64,000 nucleotides of DNA, from contig OX393577.1 in NCBI GenBank assembly GCA_947652605.1, forward strand, positions 58,924,108 through 58,988,107. The letters run 5' to 3'. Each line of letters opens with the position of its first letter. Position 1 is the stretch's first letter. Origin of the DNA: Elmis aenea. Lineage: Eukaryota; Arthropoda; Insecta; Coleoptera; Elmidae. Below are positions 35,200 to 45,724 of this stretch, piece after piece. Position numbers and translations under genes: made by a program. A model generated the notes under the pieces. The model was given only the letters and a program-made list of their open reading frames with translations, did no database searches and was not told where the DNA came from.

Positions 35200-35560
35200 C
35201 ATCCACGTTCTTGGCGGAAATCACGAGGAGCGCAGATTAAATCCAGGTCACGTCAGCGTGTGTCGCTAATTTTAATAAGTGTCTTAATCAAATTTGACGC
35301 TGTTGTTTATTTTTAGCGTTAAACATTCGCTAAGCGCCGCTCGCACAGCATGCCAATAACAGTTTTCGAATCACTGTGGTGCATTATTTAACAATGAAAC
35401 AAAACACCACTCGAAAGCGCTCGTTCATTTCAGTGTTGAACGGCGCGCCTCAAGATCAAGTAGTGTTGTACCGACTGTTGAGTTAACATGTGACAAACGC
35501 CGCGAAAAAAGTATGTTCAACGCGCTGTTCTTTTGTTATCGTGGATCTTTTTACGGTAGT
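35200..35560 (+). promoter_or_regulatory. CpG-rich patch, candidate promoter and first exon of ZIP gene 2
   Basis: Roughly thirty CpG dinucleotides fall within about 360 bases (clusters such as CGCCGCTCG, AACGGCGCGCC and AACGCCGCG), against a background where CpG is sparse. TCAGTG at 35430 fits the arthropod initiator. GTATGT at 35511 would be a 5' splice site, giving a non-coding exon of about 80 bases. The matching acceptor would be ATTGCAG at 41401 in front of ZIP gene 2. This is inference from composition and splice motifs only. Confidence 0.35.
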
Positions 35561-36287
35561 GTTTGCATTAATATCTTATCACAATAAATAGTAATTGGTT
35601 TTTGAAGCCTATTTCTCATGCATTGTCAAAAATCGTTTTTTTTTTGCATTTTTTATTTATTAAATGCAGGAAACACAAAATTATGTTATTCACATGTTAC
35701 GACTAAGACCATTAGGCCGCTTTTGCTTCCGCAAAAGTTACGTTGAAATCATTCTGACCAGTTCTTTTTTTGTTCGCTTTAATTTTGCACGAAAATTACC
35801 CAGACAATTGAAGCCGAAACAACGAATATTACAGTTATTAAGTACAATTAGGATAAAGTATATGTTACCTTCACTTTCAAACGCGCGGTTTTGCGGTTAA
35901 AGTTTTTATATTAATCAATTTTTTTTTTGAAGCAGTAAAATTGTACATTAACAGTTTCATTAATATGTAAATTAGTTTCTTATAGTATCTTATATTGAAT
36001 TTAAAAAAATCATGGTGCAAATGTTAAATTTATGTATTTGTTAATCAGTTTGTTGCTTTATTAAATACTGTTATATTGGTTGAACTTGTTCAGCCTCCGG
36101 TTGATTTCTTTTCGATCTTTTTTGCCGGATGTGATTTTACTTATTAATTTTACAATTTAACGATCAAAACATACCTTAAAACGGTAGCACGTTGCCAAAA
36201 AACGTTTACTGTTGTGAAAATAATTGCAGTTTTATTTTGAAACGTGAAAATTAATTGCTATGTAGAGGAAAGTCGCCTAATATGGGG
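35561..36287. other. intergenic or intronic DNA, nothing recognised
   Basis: AT-rich. If the gene 2 promoter call is correct, this is part of its first (5' UTR) intron. Confidence 0.3.
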
Positions 36288-36644
36288 CAGTGGCGTACGC
36301 AGAAAAATATTTCAGGGGGATATTGTTTTAATTTGCAAAAATAATACTGACTAATTTCAAACGGGACATGGTAATGGTAAAATTAGAAAATGGCCTAGGG
36401 AGACTAGACACAAAAAAAATGTGAGAATGAGGTGCGGGGGGCCCAGGGGGCAAATTTTTCGCGAAAATAGTAAAATAAATCAAATTTTGCGCCAAACTGT
36501 GCCAGATACGAGGAAAAGTCAAGAGACACTTTTTGTTTAGAATAAAAAGCTCTACCCAAAAACAAGTTTTACTTTGCTTTAAACAGGGCCGTACTGTTTT
36601 TTTATAAAATTTATTGATATTGAACCCCCACAGTTCCGCCACTG
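36288..36644. mobile_element. probable hAT-like MITE (CAGTGGCG tips)
   Basis: CAGTGGCGTACGCAG at the left and TTCCGCCACTG at the right share the inverted 8-bp CAGTGGCG. CAGTGGCG is a common hAT tip. No 8-bp target duplication was found, so boundaries may be eroded. The interior has a G-rich stretch (GGTGCGGGGGGCCCAGGGGG) near 36430. The minus-strand frame at 36328-36642 has no family resemblance. Confidence 0.45.
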
Positions 36645-37095
36645 GTTGCTTGTGGGGGTTGAATTCTTACCGAATGTGGTAACCTGTAAGGTGGTATTGT
36701 ATACCAAATTTGGTTTAATTATATCGACTGGTTGAGAAACGGTTTAATATTATCGATATTTTTTCGAAAATTTTAACACCCTGTATCTTTAAAATGAAGC
36801 GTTTTTTGGACCCATGTTGATATGGAATATTCGCTTTAAAATACGTTTTTGTATCGACTGTTAAAGTCCTGCTACAAAACAGTGGACCACCCTGTAGACG
36901 ATTTCAAAAATCGAATTTTCCGGTTTTTCCAAAGTTTCTTAGATACCGTTTAAGACATTTTCAATTTCTCTTCGAATAATTAATGATCACCGGATCTAGC
37001 AGCTTTGCCAAGTAAAAAGCTATACTCTAGCAGTCTAGCTATTATACTAAGCGAGATATCCATGTTTAAAGTCGAATCTTCTGTATACTAAATCA
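36645..37095 (-). mobile_element. degraded foldback remnant
   Basis: ACACCCTGTA at 36778 and CCACCCTGTAG at 36886 are followed by an arm ending CTATTATACTAAGCGAGATA. Blocks such as TTTTCCGGTTTTTCC and GATACCGTTTAAGACATTTT match the right arm of the 57787-58838 element. Ends cannot be paired. Confidence 0.5.
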
Positions 37096-38024
37096 GTCTA
37101 ATGATTCTTAACTCTTCGGCAGTAGCAATCTTATTCGTTTTTTCCATAAAATTGATCAGTATTTTTTAATTAATTTGATTTAAATTAATAAATAAATCAC
37201 CTAATAAATCAAGCACATAAATATTTTTTATCAAAATGTTGTGAATGCTGCCAAATTTACCAACACCTATTAAAACGAGTGTTTAATTTCATAGTTTTAA
37301 AGAAACCGCGAAGTTATATTTGCGCCATTACATAGTAATAGATAATATAAAAATTTTAAATTTGCAATATCCATTAAAAAAAAATCGGACAAGCTAATTT
37401 AGACTAGAAAATACCCTGAGTCATTTTCTAGAAACAACACAATTTGTGGAACGAGTTATCAACTTGTACCTATATTCATTTTTCAAATTTTATTTAATAT
37501 TACAATTTATGATATAGATATTGCGGTATTTTACTGTTACCTTTAATTACCATTTTATTTAAATACGAACTTATCTTTATTTATTGCATATGTTGCATTT
37601 AATGTCTAATAGTTTTGATACGGAATAAGTAAGTTCGTCAATATTTTAGTTATGTCCTGCCTATAGCAACATTGTTGAGAAGGCCTTGGTGTAACATGTG
37701 AATAATTAGTTATATTTATCACTGCGCATCACTTCAAAGCAAAACTGTAAAGATTGTGACGTTTAATTTAAATAATTAGTAGCATCACTGTTTTTGTACA
37801 CAGTAATTAATAATTTCTTGGGGTATTCGATAAGATCGAAAGTTTTTGCTAACATTAAAACATTTTTAATTAAAAATGTAATTTTTATTAGTATTGCATC
37901 AAGGAACTGTGATTTGGCCGACAAAATTTTTAACCTCGAAAGTTTGTTGCTTGGTAACATCACAAGACAAACTGATTGGATCAAAATCAAAAGCGCAAGG
38001 GATTTTTACAAAAATCGTTAGATG
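37096..38024. other. intergenic or intronic DNA, nothing recognised
   Basis: AT-rich. The paired small frames at 37763-38021 are sense/antisense shadows of each other without a domain. Confidence 0.3.
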
Positions 38025-38027
38025 TTA

Positions 38028-38449
38028 GTCCGCGTTCACAATGGACTTGGTAGATAGCAGATAGTGGTTAGTGCGTAATACGTAAGAAATCTGTAACGAA
38101 ATGTTTACTTGGATACGGTTAGCAACCGACTTGTTTGTAGCATAGCACATAACCTCAATTTAAACGCGGAAGGTTGTTTATCAAATTGACACTTCATGTA
38201 TTCTACGCATTTATTTCTACATGATGATTTGTGGAGGATTATAAAGGTAATAAGTAGTATTAAACATCGTTCAACATTGTAATTATTTTAATTAATTTCA
38301 AACATAGATACTTCACTTTAGTTACCATAGTTACTACGTAAATCTTGCGTCCATTGTGAACACTTACATTTTGATTCAATGCATTTCAACTTTAGCTACT
38401 AACCACTATCTGCTATCCACTATCTACTACGTTCATTGTGAACGTGGAC
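38028..38449. mobile_element. Harbinger-like MITE with TTA duplication
   Basis: Left GTCCGCGTTCACAATGGAC and right inverted GTTCATTGTGAACGTGGAC continue into about 50-bp arms. The arms include GATAGCAGATAGTGGTTAGT and its inverse ACTAACCACTATCTGCTATC. The flanks are TTA at 38025-38027 and TTA at 38450-38452. A 3-bp TWA duplication suggests the PIF/Harbinger superfamily. It has no coding capacity. Confidence 0.65.
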
Positions 38450-38452
38450 TTA

Positions 38453-38812
38453 CACACAAGCTTTATTAAAACGAAATGTCAAATAGTTACATGGTTGTCT
38501 TGATAAGGTGACAATGCGAAAGTGGAGATTTTTTTAGGGATTCTTAAGCCCTTATTGGTTGAAGTTTTAAAAAAGCTGTAATTCTATTGGACAATTTTAA
38601 GTGAGATTTTAATGTCCAATGGACAATATTCGAAATCATTTCTTCGACAGAATTATTTCAATTAGTTCAATGTCAACTATTCACTTTCCATACAACTTTA
38701 ATGATATAATTATTAACTAATGACCAAGAATGGCATTTAAATATAGAAGCCAATTATTAGTTTTATTTTATTTACTCCGTTTTGTCATGTATTTATTTGT
38801 ATGGATTTATTA
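38453..38812. other. intergenic or intronic DNA, nothing recognised
   Basis: Spacer between the Harbinger-like MITE and the next foldback. Confidence 0.3.
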
Positions 38813-38900
38813 TACTGTGTGTACAAAATGTAACGTAACGGGTTAATATCTCGTCTTGTGACTTTACAAAAAAAAAAGTTTTATATAAAAGTTGTTTGTG

Positions 38901-38949
38901 TATTTGACACCGAAAGGTGCAAAAGAAACCGATTAAGAAGAAGAAGAAA
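38901..38949 (+). mobile_element. tiny retroposed fragment with 16-bp target duplication
   Basis: A 49-bp segment ending in an (AAG)n tract is flanked by identical 16-mers ATAAAAGTTGTTTGTG at 38885-38900 and 38950-38965. The long duplication plus a simple-repeat tail points to target-primed reverse transcription of a drastically 5'-truncated LINE or SINE. Confidence 0.7.
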
Positions 38950-40262
38950 ATAAAAGTTGTTTGTGGTCATTAACCACATAACCTTAAATTGTTTTCAACT
39001 ATACAGTGTTTTTTTTTTTTAATAGAACGCCCTGAATATTTTATAATGTTTAGGTATTAAATTGAATTTTCTTTCAAAACTATATAGGTTTTATGTATCT
39101 AAAATCAGTCGTTTTTGAGTTATTTAAGTTTTTATAAAAATATTGACAGAAACAGGAGTCTAAAAAAAATAATGATATTTCACAACTTGCCTATGTCAGA
39201 ACGAATTCCTTTGAAATTTTGTAGGACAATAGTATCATAAGTGGCTTAAGACTAGTTAAAATTTTAAAATAATACACAGGGTGTTCCTTATGCCCGGTCC
39301 ATTTAGTCAAACTGTTATCACGAATAAGTGAGTTTTTTAAAATGTTAAATGTAATTTTCTTCAGAAACTATTGAAGGTCAATTATGTCTAAAATCAGCAT
39401 TTCCGAGTTATTGCGATTTTCTTGATAATTTACGGATACAAACATAATATTTAATAGAATTAAACTAGTAGGCTACAAAAATATCTGGAAAATTTGTTTT
39501 CAATGTCAAATACAATTATATTTTGATCTTAAACTGAAAGATTTGCCAGATTATAAGTTAATGAGAAAAAAAAGATCATAAAAATTAAAGTTTGATCTAC
39601 ATAAAAGTTTTATTTTTAGACTAATATGACAAAATACCAGCTTAGAACGCATATTGCAAGATTACTTTTATAAATATACCTAAAGTGCACACCTAATATT
39701 TCAAAAATTATTAATATTATTAATATTAACTATCTACTGCTCCCATAAACAGAACATTTTCAGTAACATGACTTTGATTAGTCGTATGTTCATTAAATTA
39801 TACAATAAACGATTTTCTAAGTGCTTTTTTCGCACCAGTCCCATATAAAAATAATTGTTCTGCCCTTTTCCATAAAACATAATTTTTTAAATAAAATTTG
39901 TATATCTTTTAAAATTAATTATAAACACAATGCCAAATACAGTCAAAAGATGAAAACATAGTTGCATTTGACAATTAAAACAATTTTTCGAGATATTTTC
40001 AAAGCCTACTAGTTTAATGGTATTAAATATTGTGTTTGTATCTGTAAATTATCAAGAAAACAGCAATAACTCGAGAAATACTGACATAGTTGACATTAAA
40101 TAGTTTTTAAGATAATTACATTATTAATAAGAAAATGTAAAAATTCGTTCTAATATAGCCAAGTTGTAAATATCATTATTTTTTTAGACTCCTCTTTCTG
40201 TCAATATTTTTATAAAAACATAAATAACTCAAAAACTACTGATTTTAGATACATAAAACCTA

Positions 40263-40890
40263 TACAGGGTGTGTAAAAATTGGCGGAAGCGCTACACGTG
40301 GCGATGTTCTAGGTAAAATTCTAAGTCGAAAATCTTAATACGAAAATGTTGTACCATGCTTGCTGTGTCTGCAAGAGGTCCTCAAAGTTTTGACATTTAG
40401 TCCTTTAATAAGCGTTATTATTTAATACTTGCAAATGAAAAAGCTGCAATTTGGAATAAAAATAAATTTCGAATAGTATTTTTTCCTAGATATTGTGTTC
40501 TTCCTTTCAAAAATTGGTGTTGAAAATATGTAAATCACTGATTTATATGAAAATAATACATATTGCAACATTGTCATTAGATGTCATCTCTGTTTTTCTC
40601 GTAATTATTTCTAGTTTGCGTTTTACGATACCCAAAAGTTTGTAGCTATGTTTACGAACTGAAGGCTTTCAGTTCGAACAAAAATTGTAAATACCTAAGT
40701 AAAAATTGCTAATAAAAAAATGTCCAAACGCAAATCAATGTATGCAATGTTGCCAATTTTTTTTTCTTTAAATGGTTCCTGAGGCCATAGGAAGCATGGT
40801 ACAACATTTTTGTATCAAGATTTTCGATTTGGAATTTTACGAAGAACATCGTCACGTGTAGCGCTTCCGCCAATTTTTACACACCCTGTA
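40263..40890. mobile_element. foldback family S, copy B (628 bp)
   Basis: Tips TACAGGGTGTGTAAAAATTGG and CCAATTTTTACACACCCTGTA, flanked by TA on each side (40261-40262 and 40891-40892). Same orientation, same core and same 628-bp length as copy A, with scattered substitutions (for example GCGCTACACGTGGCG for GGGCTACACGGGGCG). It is inserted in the right arm of the 38813-41093 foldback. Confidence 0.85.
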
Positions 40891-41401
40891 TAATTTTGAA
40901 AGAGAATTCAATTTTACATCTAAAAATTATAAAATATACTGGGTGTTCTATTTAAAAAACAGAGTGACGTATCTGTGCGCAAAAACAAAACACTGTGTAT
41001 AGTTAAAAATAATTTAAGGTTATGTAGTAAATTTTTTAAAATTGTCACAAGACGAGATATTGATCCGTTACGTCACTTTTTGTACACACTGTATTTGAAA
41101 AGAAATTTAAACTTTGGAAGTGAGAGAAAAATACCTTTTAATATCACAATTTTTAACTTTACGAGCGGTTGTTATTCTGTAAACAAATCGAGGGACTGCT
41201 GCGTTTACTTCGAAGTAAATGCAGTTAGTTAGTGGCCAATGTGTGATAAATTGCTTTGTAATGCAGTTAATTAAACGACCTTAATTTGCAATCATTTTAC
41301 CATTTCGCTTTCAAGTATGTGTTCATTCTGTTTACCTTATTCAACTAAAGTATTCGTTAAAAATAAAGGAAATATAAAACTTCATTTATTATAAATTGCA
41401 G

Positions 41402-41536
41402 ATCGTTGTGTTGTTCCTCAAGACTAATTGTGTACGAGTTTGTTTAAGACTTTAATGACTGTGAAACAAGGTAAAAAAGCGACCGAAGAAAACAAGATTT
41501 TTATGTAGTAACTTATTAGTTCAACAAGTGATAAAA
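41402..41536 (+). promoter_or_regulatory. 5' UTR exon segment of ZIP gene 2
   Basis: The acceptor ATTGCAG ends at 41401. The following 135 bases run to the ATG at 41537 without an intervening ATG in a good context. A GTG at 41528 is in frame, but an ATG start with AAAA before it is preferred. A spliced leader exon further upstream is implied (see 35200-35560). Confidence 0.5.
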
Positions 41537-42392
41537 ATGGAAGACGCTGTGCAGAATTATCTTGCTGATGAAGCAGAAAATAAGAGAAACGAATTACTGA
41601 TAGCGAAAATAGTGTCTATGACAGTATTAGGAGTAGCTTCTTTCTTAATAGGAATGCTGCCAGTAAAGCTAACCAAACTAGTTAACATAAAAACTGCCGA
41701 TAAAGACAAAAACCTCTTAATTTCTCTTCTGCTATGCTTTGGCGGTGGAGTCCTTTTGTTTACAACGTTCTTACATTTACAACCCGAAGTTAGAGAAGGC
41801 TTGGAATTCTTAGAATCGAAAGGAAAATTACCTAAAATCGGTCACGGAATTTCTACGTCCGAGTTAGTGTTCTGTTTAGGATTTTTCTTCGTTTACTTAG
41901 TCGAAGAAATGGTCCACGTTTGCTTGGACAGAAAATTGGGCCACGAGGCCCTGCACCGTTCTCTATCCGTGAGATGCCATCACAAAGACAACCTCACCAT
42001 ACCCAGAGTTACCTTAAATAAATTAGATGACAATAATGTGAGTTATATTAGTAATTCAACGAAAGAATTGCTGAATTCGCAGACGACTTTGAATGTCGTC
42101 AACAATGAGAAACAGCCGCACGTGCACGATCATCATCATCACATTGATGAGTCTATGAAAAATTCGTTTAGAGGTTTATTGGCAGTTCTAGCTCTCAGTT
42201 TTCATGCAGTATTTGAAGGTCTTGCCGTTGGCCTTGAAAACAGTGTGGAGAAAGTTTGGTATCTGTTTGCAGCCATTGCCACCCATAAATTAGTGATCGC
42301 GTTTTGTGTCGGCGTTGAACTTGCCGTATCTAAGACAAAGATGATGCTATTGGTTATCTACATTGGAACGTTCGCTATTGTTTCGCCTTTAG
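41537..42392 (+). CDS. ZIP (SLC39) zinc transporter, gene 2, coding exon 1
   Basis: Paralogue of gene 1 and expected to act as a zinc importer. The 285 codons encode TM1 (about 21-43) and TM2 with CFGGGVLLFTTFLH (67-80). TM3 spans about 110-128 and contains VEEMVH. A long loop ends in the metal cluster HVHDHHHH (195-202). TM4 has the signature SFHAVFEGLAVGLE (His223, Glu227), and TM5 has THKLVIAF (His250). TM6 runs to SPLG. The exon ends at 42392 before GTTTGTAA, leaving one G of a glycine codon. Joining to 61259 completes that glycine and restores IGAGIALS in TM6, which matches gene 1's SPIGIGIGIAIS. Reading through to the TAA at 42398 would stop inside TM6, so the intron is required. The N-terminus lacks the His-rich segment seen in gene 1. 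Confidence 0.9.
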
Positions 42393-42495
42393 GTTTGTAA
42401 AAATCGTCGTAATCTTAGTAGGTTGTGTACAAATCCTTTGTTAGATTATCGTTATTATAAATATATTTAATTTTTTTAATTTATTTGACATAGAT

Positions 42496-42735
42496 TTCGG
42501 TTCCTTTAGGTTCGGTTAGGTTAGGTTTAGTTAGGTTAGATTAAGTTAGGATAGGCAAGGTTCGGTTTGATGAGGTTTTGTTGGGTTAGATTAGATAGGT
42601 TCGGTTCGGTTCGGTTCGGTTATGTTAGGCGAGGTTTGGTTTGGTTTGACGAGCTTTGGTTGGGTTAAATTAGCTTTGATTAGGTTAGGTTCGCTTAAAT
42701 AATATTAAATTCGGTAAGGTTAGGTGAAATTAGGT
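42496..42735 (+). repeat. degenerate GGTTAG/GGTTCG short tandem array, donor side of the intron
   Basis: An imperfect array of GGTTAG, GGTTCGGTTCG and GGTTTGGTTTG units begins about 100 bases after the gene 2 exon 1 donor. It is G-rich on the sense strand. It resembles the insect telomeric TTAGG motif but is not a clean pentamer array. Confidence 0.7.
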
Positions 42736-43544
42736 GGCTGGCGGGCCGGATTCAGTGAGGGTTGCACATGCCTGATAGCATACACATTGCCAAGGCGGTT
42801 GACTTTATTCGTTTTCATTCACTTCTTAATCAATAAAAGAATAATAAAAATCTTGATTGGCTATAGAAGGTTCAAAAATGTAAAAAATTCCACCATCTTC
42901 GAATACATTAAAAAAGCGCTTGGTTATAGTCAAGGTATTTTACTTAAAACTAAATAAAAATGTTTTGAAGATTACTATTTCAATAACTTGGACCAATATT
43001 AAACTAAATTGAACTGCGGTTAGTTACTGTAAAGTTTTATTTTTAATGTAAATTAAAAACATCTAAACTCTCACTAACGACATACAATAAAACAAGTATC
43101 CATTAAGTTAAAAGAAAACTCACATCGCCAATTATTATAATACAGTCGGTGAAAATTTTATATACCACAAAAATCGGTAAATATTTTAACACTTTAACCA
43201 CGTAACTTAAAACGTATCTTTAGGATTGAATTAGAAATGTTCATTAAAGGAAGTCCGCATTCTTTTTTACCAAACAACATGACTCATCGTTGATGGTCAT
43301 AGTTCTGAAAAATCGAATAATTTAAATCAAAAATTATGTGTGAGAGTGTGTATCATAAAAACCTGTTATTAGTGGTTTTTAATTTGTATGAACAGTTTAA
43401 TATCAGCAGGTAGATATATGTTTTTATGGTTAAGTTAAGTTTTACATGAGTAGACAAACTTATATTAAGGGTAAATAGCGAATGAAAAGATAATAATTTT
43501 CCCCATAAAGTTACTTAACTGTTAACGATTTAAAAAAAAAATTC
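42736..43544. other. intronic DNA, nothing recognised
   Basis: AT-rich. The frame at 42724-42957 starts inside the GGTTAG array and shows no domain. Confidence 0.3.
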
Positions 43545-44395
43545 CTTCATCTGTCAAATTTGCGTTTTCAACCAAAAACTAATTTTAAATCTTCTAGAGC
43601 AGCGATTCTTAACCGGGGGGCCGCGGCCCCCTGGGGGGCGTGAAAGATTTTAAGGGGAGTCGCGAAAAATGTATAAAACGTTTTTACTTTTTAAAATATT
43701 GAAATCTTAATAAAAAAAATTTTTGCACTTTATTTTACTCAAATCATCGGAGAAATATCTTCTTAAATAAATCATAATATTTTTGTTACTACAAACTAGG
43801 GGGCCGCGAAAATATTTTAGGATATTTAGGGAGCTGCAACTACTAAAAGGTTAAGAACCACTGTTCTAGAGACTACCAATAAGAGCATTATTACACGGTA
43901 ATAATTTTACATTCCCCTGTCAGATATTGATCCTCTTGTCAATTTGCGTTTTCGACCAATAAAAAACTCAGATTTCCTAGAAATTACCAATAAACATAAT
44001 CATACACTGATAATATCCTTTTCGATATTAACAGATTTTCATGCGTTTATTGATCGTTTCTAAGAAATCTGAGTTTGTGATGGTCGAGAGTATAAATTTG
44101 GAGAGGGAATTAGATATTTTGGTCTTGATAATTTTTTGACGGATTTCGGCGATCAGTAGCGTTACTTTAATATGGATTAAACCACACCCCTGATGCACCA
44201 CTCTGACAGTACTTGTAAAATTTGACATAACATACATTTAATTTGGCAGGTAGGTTAGGTTAAGGAAATGTTCTGACAAAATATAACTAGTGTATTGCAA
44301 ATAATCTATAATTTTTGACAACTCTTCACTCATGCAAGTTGAATCAGAAAAAATCAGCTCAACATACATTCGATAATTTTCATAGCACGTCATAT
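43545..44395 (-). repeat. inverted copy of family T repeat, split by a hAT-like MITE
   Basis: The reverse complement matches 33847-34530, including CAGAGTGGTGCATCAGGGGT, TCGTCAAAAAATTATCAAGA-like and GAAAACGCAAATTTGACAG blocks. The element is interrupted at 43600-43863. The minus-strand frame at 44028-44237 corresponds to the plus-strand frame at 34067-34276 and is nearly identical over 69 residues. The two copies therefore diverged little, although no function is evident. Confidence 0.75.
43600..43863. mobile_element. 264-bp hAT-like MITE with perfect 8-bp duplication
   Basis: CAGCGATTCTTAACC at the left and GGTTAAGAACCACTG at the right are inverted. They are flanked by TTCTAGAG at 43592-43599 and 43864-43871. 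The uninterrupted host site (TCTTCTAGA..) is visible in family T near 34435. The left portion is GC-rich (GGGGGGCCGCGGCCCCC). Non-autonomous. Confidence 0.85.
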
Positions 44396-45724
44396 TACAA
44401 CTGACAATAATCCATATTGTAAGACTCTTTCACGATAAAATTTTCACAAAAGTAAGCATACTAAGCATACCTTTATGACATTCTGTTGTAGAAATATGAA
44501 AGTATATAATTATTTGAAAGTCAAAAGAATTCCTTGAAATAACAATTCCTCTAATGGGTTTTGCGAAAAAAGTTTGCTTAATATTTCAGATATAAATTAC
44601 AATTTTTTTTTGGAAACATTAAAAAACTACCACAAATCTAATATTAATATGAAAACAGTAGCCCTAGAAACCTAAAACTATTTACAATTAGTTACCGAGA
44701 TACCCTACAAATATATCAAATCTGAAATACTATACTTACAAATTCGATATTTGCAATTCATCAGCAATTTTTAGGTAATCAAGTTTATCTAGACGTGAAT
44801 AAATGTGCAAGTTACGGAAACAAAATTGATTTATGTTATATTAATTTAAAATGAACTATAAAACTATTTGAATTTTTAATTCAACCTCCTACACTTGCGT
44901 TGTAAATTTAGTAGGAATCTGACAAGGTCATAATTTTACAAGAAAGTTTGCAGTTACATAAAAATTAGGCTAATTTAAATTATTTGATTGTCTCATATAT
45001 GACTCATGTTACATAATTTTAAGTTGTTTGTCCTTACGAATCATCTTGCATGCAGTTTTACAGCGAAAAATATTGTTTACACAGAATGTCATACCGAGGT
45101 ATACCATTTCGTGTCATTTACTTCTTGTGGGCTTGCTTAAAAAACCAAATTGTTTCGTGTGTTTAAATCTACGTGCGAATAAAAGTTAAAAATACAAACA
45201 AATTGTATGGTCATCATCAAGGCAACGCTGAAAAAACATGTTTGCTTTTGTTGATGAAGCTGCTATTTTTAATTTGCTATTATTATTTTTGTTGTTGCTT
45301 TTGTGAACAAATATTAGGCATTGTTGAGAAATAATGTAGTATCTCATTGATGCGTTTCTCGTTGAATAACCCTTTCATTTAATACCATCGAGGCATCAAC
45401 ACAATTGTTGATCGATGGGATGTAATTTTTTATATGGACCAAAATAAATGACATGTATACGTTTAAGAAGTTAAGGAAGGGGATTTTGAATTGTATCTGA
45501 ATAGTAAATTGTTTTTTTGAGTGGTATCAAACTTCTTCTATAATGAAATATGCTTAGAAAAGCCATTATTTGGACATAGCTCATCGAGTAGCTTCTGTAT
45601 CAACACCGATGATTCCACAATACTTAAAGTGAGGTCGAAAAATCTTTTGATTTGGACGATACGATTTTACTCTAAAAAAAAACATTCGTACCAGCGAAGA
45701 TATTAACGTTTTGATAAATAATAT
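44396..45724. other. intronic DNA with one decayed foldback end
   Basis: AGTTACCGAGATACCCTAC at about 44692 matches the conserved subterminal block of the foldback group, so a degraded end probably lies at 44690-44745. The remainder shows nothing that I can name. Confidence 0.35.

Larger units (their letters stand above)
38813..41093. mobile_element. outer foldback element, 2.28 kb, with nested insertions
   Basis: The tip TACTGTGTGTACAAAATGT and the block AATATCTCGTCTTGTGAC are inverted at 41045-41093 (CACAAGACGAGATATTGATC, TTTTTGTACACACTGTA). Inner paired blocks include CAGAAACAGGAGTCTAAAAA and TTTTTTAGACTCCTCTTTCTG. Internal tips TATACAGTGTTTTT (39000), ACACAGGGTGTTCC (39278) and TACTGGGTGTTC (40938) show further layers. 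A complete 628-bp family S element lies at 40263-40890 and a 49-bp retroposed fragment at 38901-38949. Confidence 0.7.

Noticed and set aside
36328..36642. 104-residue minus-strand frame
   Set aside because: It coincides with a probable MITE, has low complexity and shows no family resemblance.
42496..42735. True interstitial telomere
   Set aside because: The array mixes GGTTAG, GGTTCG and GGTTTG without a regular TTAGG or TCAGG pentamer run, so it is described only as TTAGG-like.
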